Shown here one piece after another: positions 1 to 8,015 of a stretch of DNA of 64,000 nucleotides. The DNA comes from Streptomyces sp. Je 1-369. GTDB taxonomy: Bacteria; Actinomycetota; Actinomycetes; Streptomycetales; Streptomycetaceae. The DNA lies in the NCBI RefSeq assembly GCF_026810505.1, contig NZ_CP101750.1:275447-339446 (forward strand), in the 5' to 3' direction. The notes below the pieces were generated by a model. It was given only the letters and a program-made list of their open reading frames with translations. It had not been told where the DNA came from and ran no database searches. The position numbers were made by a program, and so were the translations under genes. Position 1 is the stretch's first letter; every line of letters begins with the position of its first letter.

Positions 1-1
1 C

Positions 2-331
2 GGAGCGGTGTTTCTCACCGCCGCCTGGGGCGTGAAGACACTCGTCCAGGGAACGGCTGGGCACCCGCTGCCCACCAGCTGGTGGGTCTACCTCGGCGGA
101 CTGTGCGGCACGGTGTTCATCGGCGCCTCGGCTTTCCTCGTACGCCGGATCGGTGTCCTGCTGCTGAGCATGGCCGCGATCGCGGGACAGCTTGCCAGTT
201 CGATTGCCCTGGACTTCCTGGCACCCTCCGGCGGCCAGTCCCCCTCTGTCCTCACCCTTTTCGGCGCGTTGCTCACCTTCGTCGCTGTCTGGATCGCCTC
301 CCGGCGCCCACGTGGCACCACCGGCAAGTGA
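2..331 (+). CDS. DMT-superfamily small-molecule transporter, YdcZ/DUF606 type (5' partial)
   Basis: This is the C-terminal end of an integral membrane protein that enters the window already open, so its start lies upstream. About 109 residues are visible. They form hydrophobic helices separated by short loops (a segment around WWVYLGGLCGTVFIGASAF, one around GVLLLSMAAIAGQLASSIAL, and a last one ending VAVWIASRR), followed by a short basic tail. The pattern and the GQLASSIALDF stretch match YdcZ-like DMT transporters, which carry paired repeats of about 140 residues. The substrate cannot be told. The amidohydrolase gene follows 98 bp downstream on the same strand and may be co-transcribed, so uptake or release of an amidohydrolase substrate is possible but is inference only. 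Confidence 0.75.
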   Translation, partial: GAVFLTAAWGVKTLVQGTAGHPLPTSWWVYLGGLCGTVFIGASAFLVRRIGVLLLSMAAIAGQLASSIALDFLAPSGGQSPSVLTLFGALLTFVAVWIASRRPRGTTGK

Positions 332-429
332 TCCACGTCCATGCCCGGACCGGGCGCGGACCTGACCCACCGTCTCTTTCTCAGCGGACAAGCAACACAG
401 TGCTGCCCGCGGCACGGAAGGAATAACAG

Positions 430-1800
430 ATGTCCCACGACCAGCCACAGAACAAGGAACGCATCCTGATCAAGGGCGCGTACCTGATGACGCAGGACGA
501 CAAGCTCGGCAACTTCGTGGGCGACGTCCTCGTCGCCGACGGCAGGATCGTCGAAGTCGGCCGGGAGCTGTCCGACGACCGGGCCCGGGTCGTCGACGGC
601 ACGGGGAGCGCCGTGCTGCCCGGCTTCATCGACACCCACCGCCACAACTGGCAGGGCGCGCTGCGCAACCTGGGCCCCGCCTGGACCTATGAGGAGTACC
701 GCAGCAACGTGCAGATCGGCCTCGGCCAGCACTTCGAACCCCGGGATGTCCACGTCGGTAACCTGGCCGCGGACCTGATGTCCCTCGACTCCGGGGTGAC
801 GACCGTGCGGGACGAGTCTCACATCAGCAACAGCCCCGAGCATTCGGACGCGGCAATCGCGGCGCACTGGGAGTCGGGCATCCGCGCCGTCTTCGACCAC
901 GGCTGGCCGTCGACGGAGGCCGAGCAGTGGCAGTTCGGCAGCAACCGCACACACCCCGCCGACATCCGGCGCATCCGCAACGAGGTGCTGTCCGACGACT
1001 CGGCGCGGGTCACGCTGAACGCGATGCTCCGCGGACCGGAGCTGTCCACCCCCGACGTCTCCACGCAGGACATCCGGCTCGCCCGGGAACTGGACCTGCG
1101 GATCAGCATGCACGTGGGCCTCGGTGAGTGGGGCGCGGAGCAGCAGGCTGTACGGCAGCTCAAGGAATCGGGGCTGCTCGCCTCGGACATGACGTTCATC
1201 CACCTGTGCACGTCGACCGATGACGAGCTGAGGATGCTGGCCGCGCACGGGGCCACCGCGTCCGTGGCCGGCGCCCTGGAGGTCTTCATGCCGGGCCTCG
1301 GCCAGCCGGCTACCAACCGGCTGCTGGCCGCCGGTGTCCGCCCGAGCCTCAGCGTGGACACCGAGACGATCGTGAGCGGGGACATGTTCGGCGTCATGCG
1401 GGCAACGCTCGCTTACCAGCAGCTGATCCTCGCTGGCGCGGCCGGACCCATGGACCGGAACCCCGACCTGCCGACCTTCGACGCCGCCGACCTGCTGTCC
1501 TTCGCGACCATCGAGGGCGCACGGGCCGCGGGCATCGACAACCGCACCGGCAGTCTGACCCCCGGCAAGGAGGCCGACCTGATCATGATCCGCCTCGACC
1601 ACACCAACATGCTGCCCGCCACGGACGTCGCCGCCACGATCGTCGCGGGCGGCCACGCCGGCAACGTCGACCTGGTCGTGGTGGCCGGTGACGTCCTGAA
1701 GGAGAATGGTGTGCTGAAGGCTGGGGACGCCGTCTTCGACGAGGCCACGGCCTCCCGTGACCGGCTGTTCCACGCCGCCGGCCTACCGCTCCCCGCCTGA
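430..1800 (+). CDS. Amidohydrolase-family metal-dependent hydrolase (TrzN/AtzB/cytosine-deaminase-like)
   Basis: A 456-residue cytosolic hydrolase of the amidohydrolase superfamily, which deaminates or dechlorinates ring compounds with a single metal ion. The N-terminal beta-sandwich leads into GFIDTHRHN, where H70 and H72 are the first two metal ligands. Later come ISMHVG (His), TFIHLC (His) and LSVDTE (Asp), which complete the ligand set of the TrzN/AtzA/SsnA branch. The C-terminal GSLTPGKEADLIMI is the usual second half of the beta-sandwich. The length is typical and the frame is intact. The start at 430 follows a purine-rich GGAAGGAAT. The substrate is unknown; an aminopurine, a pyrimidine or an s-triazine-like ring would fit the family. 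A DUF606-type transporter ends just upstream. Confidence 0.85.
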   Translation: MSHDQPQNKERILIKGAYLMTQDDKLGNFVGDVLVADGRIVEVGRELSDDRARVVDGTGSAVLPGFIDTHRHNWQGALRNLGPAWTYEEYRSNVQIGLGQHFEPRDVHVGNLAADLMSLDSGVTTVRDESHISNSPEHSDAAIAAHWESGIRAVFDHGWPSTEAEQWQFGSNRTHPADIRRIRNEVLSDDSARVTLNAMLRGPELSTPDVSTQDIRLARELDLRISMHVGLGEWGAEQQAVRQLKESGLLASDMTFIHLCTSTDDELRMLAAHGATASVAGALEVFMPGLGQPATNRLLAAGVRPSLSVDTETIVSGDMFGVMRATLAYQQLILAGAAGPMDRNPDLPTFDAADLLSFATIEGARAAGIDNRTGSLTPGKEADLIMIRLDHTNMLPATDVAATIVAGGHAGNVDLVVVAGDVLKENGVLKAGDAVFDEATASRDRLFHAAGLPLPA

Positions 1801-1882
1801 GCCGACCGGCCGGCCGGCCACGTTACCGCTCACCGACGGCGCGTGCCGTACTCGGTACAGACTCTCGTTCAGATGCCGGGAG

Positions 1883-1948
1883 TCAGGCGCACCCGCGCTT
1901 CCCCCATCCGGTGCTGTCACCGGATGGGGGAAGCGCGGGTGCGCCTGA
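1883..1948. terminator. 31-bp perfect inverted repeat with 4-nt loop (strong hairpin)
   Basis: The left arm at 1883-1913 and the right arm at 1918-1948 are exact reverse complements, separated by the loop CTGT. This is far longer than an ordinary Streptomyces terminator stem. It lies 82 bp after the amidohydrolase stop and would end transcription from either side. It could also be the fused end of a lost mobile element. Apart from this hairpin I see no gene in 1801-2208. Confidence 0.7.
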
Positions 1949-2208
1949 GGTGGGTGCGTAGCGGCGGCTCACGCAGGCTTTGGCAGGCATTCCCCGGAGC
2001 GGTCGCGTCCGACGCTTTCGCCGCAAAAACGACTCAGGCATCCGTCCAGCCTGCCCGATCACTACCGTCAACGCTCAATAACCTGGCCTGACGCTTGATC
2101 CGCTCCCGGGACAATTCGTCAGACGATCTACTCCGCAGACAGCCGTCGACGACCAGCGTGAGCCTCCCGCGATCCGGTCACACCAGCCCTTTGACTTGCG
2201 GCGTCAAG

Positions 2209-2367
2209 TTGGCGGAGGCTCACCTCTCAGAGCTGGTTGACGAGCCGGTCGAGACCCCGGATCAGCTTGTCGATGAAGGCGAGCTGATCACGGTGAAGGT
2301 CGCCGAGGTCGACCTCCAGCGTCACCGGGTGCGGCTGGGCGTCGCTGGCGGAGCAGACAGAACCTAG
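2209..2367 (+). pseudogene. S1 RNA-binding domain fragment
   Basis: About 50 residues resemble the tail of an S1 (OB-fold) domain as found in ribosomal protein S1 and related RNA-binding proteins. HLSELVDEPVETPDQ is the usual HISEL element, followed by DEGELITVKVAEVD and LQRHRVRLGV, the strand pair that ends the fold. Nothing upstream in frame completes a domain and there is no convincing start, so this is a 5'-truncated remnant. The frame stops at a TAG that lies inside CTAG, and the same four bases give the stop of the convergent TniQ-like remnant. What the parent gene was cannot be decided. Confidence 0.5.
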
Positions 2368-3107
2368 CGAAGGGGCTTGCTGGTGCCCGATTCGATCTTC
2401 TCGATGAGGGCGTCGCCGTGCTGGCATAGGAGTCCGCGTAGGGCCGCGTAGTGGTTCAGAGCGTGGGGGCGGGAGAGTCGGAACCAGGTGTTCGCCCGAC
2501 GCTGTTGCCAGGATTGGCGAGTGTCCGGGGGCTGTGCGGCTTCGATGTGCCGTGGCGCGTAGAGCGGCTCGCCGCAGGTGACATAGGCCCAGACGAACGC
2601 GGATGCTTCCTGGCGTACTCGGTCGTCCAAGTTGGGGCTGACGGGGCCTGGGACGGGCGGAAGTCTGGTGATGATCTCGTTCCAGGTCTCAGACGGCAGG
2701 GACCAGTCTCGTAGTACCTCTCGTCGGCGCTGGTAGTTGGTGGGGTCTGTCGCGCGGTCGAGCTCTTCAGCCAGGTGGTGTAGAGCGGTAGTGAAGGCGT
2801 CCTGGCCATTCTTGAGCCACTGCAGGAGCGTGTTCGTGGCCGTGAACTGGCCTCCGGCAGGGTTGATGCCGAGGAAGTCGGCAGCGTCACCTTGTGCCTT
2901 GCCGGATGCCTGCTGGACGAGGCGGACGGCTGCGAGGCGGCGTACGGACTTCGCTGCCCCGTCGAACTGCAGTGGTGTGAGGTGTTCCTGATACCAGCGT
3001 TCTTCCAGGAAGGCGGGGATGTGTTCGGCGCGGTAACCGCCAGTGCGGTCGGGGAGCCGGATTCCGCGGGGGCCTGTGCGCCGGTAGGCACGGACAGCGC
3101 TTCTTGA
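2364..3107 (-). pseudogene. TniQ-like transposition-associated protein, C-terminal remnant
   Basis: Read leftward from about 3107 the frame is open for about 247 codons with no start until a TTG at 2630, so the N-terminal part is missing. It contains GGYRAEHIPAFLEERWY, then an HTH-like stretch (LAAVRLVQQASGKAQGDAA, FLGI), then NYQRRREVLRDW and ASAFVWAYVTCGEPLYAP. Each block has a counterpart in the same order in the second copy at 24788-26499 (GYLPEHIPQWLPNDWF, LQLVRITTGMPRHQAARFLG, DYRARRQTFARW, ASAFIWTLVTGSEWRLAP). TniQ-family proteins pair with transposases or integrases as target-selection factors. The upstream flank to 3208 reads into unrelated sequence, which marks the breakpoint. The two copies are diverged, so they look like separate insertions and not a recent duplication. 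Confidence 0.55.
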
Positions 3108-3394
3108 TCGCCTCGCCGCGGCCCGGCACCTCGGACATGCCGTACGACTGCTGGTTGGCGACGACCTTGTCGCCGAGGCCGGGCGCGAGCAGTCACGAGA
3201 ACCTCAGCTCACCCCCAACTCCCCGGTACTGGGTCAACTCGACCTCCTGCACGCCCTTCACCACCTCCCAGCCCTGTTACCCGCTTATGACATAGCGATC
3301 TTGAAATGGCCGCCATCACCCAAGTAGGTTCACCACGCACCGATTCCCCCCCCCCTCACTAGCCGGCGCCCGGCGCCGGGAGAAGAGACGCCTC

Positions 3395-4420
3395 ATGGGT
3401 TCCCACGCTCGCCCCAACCGGCTGCACCGGACCGGGGCCCGGATCGCGACCGTCGCCCTGGTCGGGGCCGTGCTCCCGATCACCGCCGGCGGTCTCGCCG
3501 AGGCGGCCACCCCCAGTGCCACCCACTCCGTCGACGAGAATGAGTGGACGAGCGGCCAGGCCGCCGGGACCGTCGGACAGGGACAGGGACAGGGACAGGG
3601 GTGGGGGCGGGGCGCGCCCGACGCGACGGGCCAGGACGCCCCCGTTATCAAGGCCGACCACGCCTTTCTCCTGGACACCCGCGACGGCAGCCAGGAGCGG
3701 GAGATGTGGGCCGGGGCCAAGGCTGACGAGAGCGTGGCGATGGCCAGTACGACCAAAATCATGACCGCCCTCGTCGTGCTCGAGCACCCGGAGTGGCTGG
3801 ACCGGCAGTTCACGGTGAAGCAGGAGTACCGGGACTACGTCGCGAAGGCCGGTTCCAGCACGGCCGACCTCCAGACCGGCGACAAGCTGACCGCCAGGCA
3901 GCTGCTGCACGCCATGCTGCTCCCCTCGGGGGCGGACGCCGCGATGGCGCTGGCCGACAACTTCGGGTCCGGGGACACCACGGACGCGCGGATCGCCGAC
4001 TTCGAGAGCCAGATGAACGCCAAGGCGCAGCAGCTGGGCCTGAGGGGCACGCACTTCGACTCCTTCGACGGCATATCGCACGGCGACAACCGCAGCACCG
4101 CCCGCGATCTCGCCAAGCTCGGCCAACGCGCCATGCTGAAGCCGGTGTTCGCCGACATCGTGAAGAAGAAGCAGTTCAAGACCGAGGCCCCCGCGGCCAA
4201 CGGCCGTACCCGCTACTACACCTGGAACAACACCAACGTGCTGCTGAGCACCTACGACGGCGCGCTGGGCATCAAGACCGGCAGCGGCGCGGAGGCCGGC
4301 TACGCCGTCGTCTTCGCCGCCGAGCGCGACAACCGCACCCTGGTCGGCGCGATCGTGGGGGCCGACAAGGACCGCTTCGAGGACGCCGCCAAGATGCTCG
4401 ACTGGGGCTTCGCCCACTGA
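3395..4420 (+). CDS. D-alanyl-D-alanine carboxypeptidase (PBP5-like, serine type)
   Basis: A 341-residue exported penicillin-binding enzyme that trims the terminal D-Ala of peptidoglycan stem peptides. A signal peptide covers about residues 1-38 (basic start, then TVALVGAVLPITAGGLAEAA). A glycine/glutamine linker (GQGQGQGQGWGRG, residues 61-73) is encoded by a short tandem ACAGGG repeat. The peptidase S11 domain has the active-site SxxK (S118-TT-K121), the second motif as SGAD in place of the commoner SxN, and the KTG motif in GIKTGSGAEAGY. SG(C/A)D versions occur in actinobacterial members, so activity is likely. There is no C-terminal membrane anchor. The frame is intact and preceded by GAGAAGAGACG. 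A homopolymeric C tract at about 3347-3356 lies just upstream and is prone to slippage. Confidence 0.88.
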   Translation: MGSHARPNRLHRTGARIATVALVGAVLPITAGGLAEAATPSATHSVDENEWTSGQAAGTVGQGQGQGQGWGRGAPDATGQDAPVIKADHAFLLDTRDGSQEREMWAGAKADESVAMASTTKIMTALVVLEHPEWLDRQFTVKQEYRDYVAKAGSSTADLQTGDKLTARQLLHAMLLPSGADAAMALADNFGSGDTTDARIADFESQMNAKAQQLGLRGTHFDSFDGISHGDNRSTARDLAKLGQRAMLKPVFADIVKKKQFKTEAPAANGRTRYYTWNNTNVLLSTYDGALGIKTGSGAEAGYAVVFAAERDNRTLVGAIVGADKDRFEDAAKMLDWGFAH

Positions 4421-4485
4421 CCGGACGGGGCCGGAGAAGGCGCAGCCGCCGTCGGCGCTCCAGCGCGAACGCGGCCGCCGCGCCA

Positions 4486-4500
4486 CCGGACATTGTCCGG
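4486..4500. promoter_or_regulatory. Palindrome plus -35-like element upstream of the BCCT gene
   Basis: CCGGACA-T-TGTCCGG is a perfect 7-bp inverted repeat with a 1-bp centre. It is followed 3 bp later by TTGACG (4504-4509), a good -35 hexamer with a weak TAGCAC-like -10 about 15-16 bp on. An operator overlapping a promoter for the transporter is the natural reading. The regulator is not adjacent. Confidence 0.4.
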
Positions 4501-4576
4501 AATTTGACGACAACACCCTTCGGATAGCACCCTTCCCTGCTGACCTTCGCACCGAGCGGTCCGGCCGCCCGGCACT

Positions 4577-4594
4577 CCGTATGCACGCATACGG
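4577..4594. promoter_or_regulatory. Second palindrome upstream of the BCCT gene
   Basis: CCGTATGC-AC-GCATACGG is a perfect 8-bp inverted repeat with a 2-bp centre, 66 bp before the start codon of the transporter and probably in its leader. Size and symmetry suit a dimeric TetR- or MarR-like repressor. Confidence 0.4.
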
Positions 4595-4660
4595 GCTCGC
4601 GCACCGTGACGTACCGCGCGCCGTGCCCTCGTGTGCGAATCCCCCTCAGCAAGGAACCTC

Positions 4661-6346
4661 ATGTCGACTTCCCCCGCCCGTACCGCCGCGCCCGCCGACG
4701 GCGAGTCCGCCGCGGACGACGACGGCGGCCATACGAAGGAAGAGGGCCACACGGCGGACGCCGCGGCCCCCGGTGGCCGCGGACGCACCGACCTCGCCGT
4801 ACTGGCCGTCAGCGGCGGGCTGCTCACCGCGTTCGTCCTGGCCGCGCTGATCGCGCCCACGGCCACGGGCGACGCTGTAAACGCCGTGTTCACCTTCGTC
4901 GCGCGGTGGTTCGGTCCGCTGTGGCAGGTGCTGCTGCTCGCGACGTTCGGCGTCGCGCTGTGGCTGGGCTTCTCCCGGTACGGGAAGGTGCGGCTCGGGG
5001 GCGCCGGGGCGCGGCCGGAGTACGGCAGGTTCCAGTGGATCGCGATGATCATGTCGACACTGCTCGCGGGCGGCGGCGTCTTCTTCGCGGCGGGCGAGCC
5101 CGTGGAGCACTACATCAACACGCCCCCCTTCTACGACGGCGTCAAGAGCGGCACCCAGGAGGCGGCCGACGCCGCGCTCTCCCAGAGCTTCGCGCACTGG
5201 GGCTTCCTCGCCTGGGCCGTCCTCGGCACGCTCGCCTCGATCGTGATGATCCGGGGCCAGGAGCGCGGCATGCCGCTGCGCCCGCGCACCCTGCTGCACC
5301 CGTTCCTCGGTGAGCGCGTCCGGCACTCCCGTCTCGGGGCCGCCGTCGACATCGTCTGCGTCATCGCCGTGGTGGCCGGCACCGTCGGCCCGATCGGCTT
5401 CCTCGGCCTCCAGGTCTCGTACGGGCTCTCCGAGGTGTTCGGCATCTCCGGCGGCTACCCCGTGCAGCTCGGCGTCATTGTCCTGCTGACCGTCGTCGCG
5501 GTGCTCTCCGTCGCCAGCGGTGTCGACCGCGGCATCCAGTTCTTCAGCAAGGCCAACATCTGGCTCGCGGTCGCCCTGATGGCCGTCTTCCTGGTTCTCG
5601 GCTCCCTCGGCTTCGTGCTCGACTCGTTCCTGGGCGGCTTCGGCCAGTACGTGCGGGACTTCGTGCCGCTGGCGCTGAACCGGGGCGACCACGCGTGGCT
5701 CGGCTCCTGGACGGTCTTCTTCTTCGGCTGGTTCCTCGGCTACGGGCCGCTGATGTCCATCTTCGTGGCCCGCATCTCCCGGGGCCGCACCCTGCGCGAC
5801 CTCGTTGTCTCCACGGCGATCGTCCCTCCGCTGGCCACCATGTTCTGGTTCACGGTGTTCGGTGGCACCGGCATCTTCCTGGAGCAGCGCGACCCCGGCG
5901 CGATCTCGGGCCCGCTGAAGTCGGTCGGCATGGACGCCGCCGTCATCTCCATGGCGCAGCGGCTCCCGATGGGTGCGGTGGTCGCGGTCGCGCTGCTGCT
6001 GCTGACGATCACGTTCGTGGTGACGACCACCGACTCGATGTCGTACAGCATCGCCTCCGCGGGCACGAGGGCCGGTGAACCGACGCGCGCGGTACGGGCG
6101 TTCTGGGCACTGCTGATGGGCGCGGCGGCCGCGGTGCTGATCCTGGTCGGCGACGGAGGCATCACGGCACTCCAGTCGTTCATCGTGGTCACGGCGGTGC
6201 CGGTGGGCTTCATCATGCTGCCGACGCTGTGGACGGCGCCCCGGGTGGCGCGTGAGATGGCGCGGGAGCAGGGGGTCGTCCCGCCGGAGGTGCCGTCGGC
6301 GGTCCCGTCTCAGGCCCCGCAGGAGGTCCCGCAGGACCGGGCGTGA
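4661..6346 (+). CDS. BCCT-family (betaine/carnitine/choline-type) transporter
   Basis: A membrane carrier of about 561 residues from the ATG at 4661, which follows AGCAAGGAACCTC; an in-frame ATG at 4631 lacks such a site. A charged N-terminal tail of about 45 residues precedes about 12 hydrophobic helices. Family landmarks are the helix ending LGFSRYGKVRLG, AGGGVFFAAGEPVEHY and the signature loop VARISRGRTLRDLV before the eighth helix. The residues before the signature are FFFGWFLGYGPLMSIF, whereas betaine carriers have a tryptophan-rich WxWWxxW stretch there. The aromatic substrate box is therefore altered, and the substrate may not be a quaternary amine. The C terminus is rich in Pro and Val. 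Two upstream palindromes suggest dedicated regulation. Confidence 0.85.
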   Translation: MSTSPARTAAPADGESAADDDGGHTKEEGHTADAAAPGGRGRTDLAVLAVSGGLLTAFVLAALIAPTATGDAVNAVFTFVARWFGPLWQVLLLATFGVALWLGFSRYGKVRLGGAGARPEYGRFQWIAMIMSTLLAGGGVFFAAGEPVEHYINTPPFYDGVKSGTQEAADAALSQSFAHWGFLAWAVLGTLASIVMIRGQERGMPLRPRTLLHPFLGERVRHSRLGAAVDIVCVIAVVAGTVGPIGFLGLQVSYGLSEVFGISGGYPVQLGVIVLLTVVAVLSVASGVDRGIQFFSKANIWLAVALMAVFLVLGSLGFVLDSFLGGFGQYVRDFVPLALNRGDHAWLGSWTVFFFGWFLGYGPLMSIFVARISRGRTLRDLVVSTAIVPPLATMFWFTVFGGTGIFLEQRDPGAISGPLKSVGMDAAVISMAQRLPMGAVVAVALLLLTITFVVTTTDSMSYSIASAGTRAGEPTRAVRAFWALLMGAAAAVLILVGDGGITALQSFIVVTAVPVGFIMLPTLWTAPRVAREMAREQGVVPPEVPSAVPSQAPQEVPQDRA

Positions 6347-6375
6347 GCTGTTGAGCTCCACTCCACGCCCGCCGC

Positions 6376-6627
6376 TCAGTCCGCGGCAGCGACCCCGCGG
6401 CTCCGGAAGGCCGCCACACGAGCCCGGTTCTGGCAGGTCACCGAGCAGAAGCGGCGTCGGCCGCCGGGTGACTGGTCGACGTAGACGTCGGCGCAGTGGC
6501 CGCCGGTGCGGATGCCGATCCGGGCGAATCGGTCGCCTTCCTGTACTGCTTTGCCACCTGCCTTGGCGTGCTGTCGTTCAAAAGAGCGGCCCATCGCCCC
6601 CCCCTGGCCGGTGATCCGTAGCGGCAC
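6376..6627 (-). pseudogene. CGNR zinc-finger protein, C-terminal fragment
   Basis: Only the C-terminal zinc finger of a CGNR/ABATE-type putative stress regulator is recognisable: CADVYVDQSPGGRRRFCS followed by TCQNRARVAAFRSR. The normal finger is C-x3-C..SP.GRRR.CS...CGNR. Here the first cysteine pair is damaged (a single CADVY) and the CGNR core reads CQNR. Full members are about 180-200 residues; this frame has 83 at most, and its first 35 residues are not recognisable. It lies convergent to the transporter gene, 29 bp from its stop. Confidence 0.5.
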
Positions 6628-7489
6628 AGACCGACTGTCAGGATATTGCGGGCGGGTAACCCTGGCCCGACATCGTGCGGTCGCGGACTACATCGGCGGG
6701 GAGGCAGCCGCGCATCCACCCGCTCTGCGCCCGCCGCACTGGCCTCGTTCCTGCGGATCACAAGGGACGCGTTACGCACAGGATGGGGTCTCGCACGCGA
6801 GGCTGACGCAGCGTTGACCGATCGGAGTGGGCAGCTTTCACGCACCCGCTGGGCTTCGGAGGCCGCAACGGGGTGCGCGTTGCTGACGGGGTGCCTGGAC
6901 ACAGATGCCAACACATCGAAGACGCCGTCGAGGCCGGCGATAATGAACGAGGCTGGTGACGTCGGTCTCGGTGGCAGCGCCATCGCCCTGAATGCCGGTG
7001 CGTATATGCGATGGCCGCACTCCCGTCACTCCGGTACGAGGCGGGGCAGCCGCGGCCGGGCGGCGCAACCGGAGACGGCCGGCACTCGCGCGTCCACTCG
7101 CGCCCCTGGACCTGCTCTGTTTCTTCCGTGCTGGAGGGCAGTCAGCGTTCGCCACAGCGTGCCGGAGATTGGCGCCCGACCTAGTCGGCGGCGGTCAGTG
7201 GACGATGCGCACGGTGGCGTACAGGTCTCCGGGCGCTCCGCCGTGCGATGCTCATGGCGCCAGCGGGCCCGCGGAGTCCAAGGAGCCGTCAGCGGCGACT
7301 TCGGCGACAAGATGCAGCTCGACCAGGCGCACCGTCACCGCTTGCTGCCCCGTCCGGCAGAGAGGAGCCGCCTCTTCCAGGGCGCGCACCGGTCGGCGGT
7401 GCCAGCTGCGCGGTCAGTGCTTAGGCCGCGGTGCTCCGGCCGACGAATGGTGACTGCGACATCTACCGCCGAGTGCAGGAGGCCCTCAT
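6628..7489. other. No supportable gene
   Basis: Long open frames exist here on both strands because of GC content, but none shows a start with a ribosome site, a recognisable motif or a consistent codon pattern. The stretch lies between two remnants and is best read as decayed DNA. Confidence 0.5.
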
Positions 7490-8015
7490 GTGTCACCGTT
7501 ACGCGCCGCTCACTCCCACCGGCAGGCTGCGCCTGGCCTGGTGCATCGTGGAGGGCGGCTGGCCGCTGCGGCGGGGGCGCCGAGCGGTTCCAGGTCAGTC
7601 ACACCACCGCCAAACGCTGGGCCGACCCTTACCGCCTCCAGGGCTGGAGGGGCATGCACGACCGCTCCAGCCGCCCGCACCACTCGCCGCACAAAACCCC
7701 CGCCAGGGTCGAGGAACAGGTGATACGACTACGCCAGGAACATCGCATCGGCCCCCAGCGGATCGCAATACACAGCCACCTCGCTCCCTCGACTCGCTCC
7801 CTCGACCGTGCACCGCCCGCATCCTGTGTGACCATCACCTGCCCCCGCTGGCCACACTGGACAGGGCCACCGGCCGGCCCGTCCGACGCTACGAACGCGA
7901 CCAGCCCGGTGAACTGCTCCACATCAATGTCAAGAAGCTGGGCCGCATCCCCGACGGCGGCGGTCACCGCGTGCTGGGACCGGCCACGGGACGCAAGAAC
8001 CGCAACAAAGCCCAA
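7490..8015 (+). pseudogene. IS481-type transposase, frameshifted and 3'-truncated
   Basis: A DDE transposase remnant begins at the ATG at 7490 with MCHRYAPLTPTGRLRLAWC. A frame change near 7570 leads to AERFQVSHTTAKRWADPYR, the helix-turn-helix. RSSRPHHSPHKTPARVEEQV and RLRQEHRIGPQRIA follow in that frame. A second change near 7795-7820 leads to RILCDHHLPPLATLDRATG and PGELLHINVKKLGRIPDGGG, where the HINVKKLG segment carries the first catalytic Asp position of IS481 (here Asn). The rest of the catalytic core is absent: after GRKN the sequence becomes Rhs repeat without a gap. At least two frameshifts and a truncation make it inactive. Confidence 0.75.

Noticed and set aside
88..1773. 561-codon open frame antisense to the amidohydrolase gene
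   Set aside because: It is a GC-driven shadow: no family motifs, codon pattern set by the opposite strand, and the plus strand encodes a complete enzyme.
3541..3610. Repeat array in the carboxypeptidase gene as a possible mobile or CRISPR-like repeat
   Set aside because: It is a short in-frame ACAGGG tract encoding a Gly/Gln linker.
4646..6361. 571-codon frame antisense to the BCCT gene
   Set aside because: Arg/His/Asp-rich text without motif; complementary to a clear transporter.
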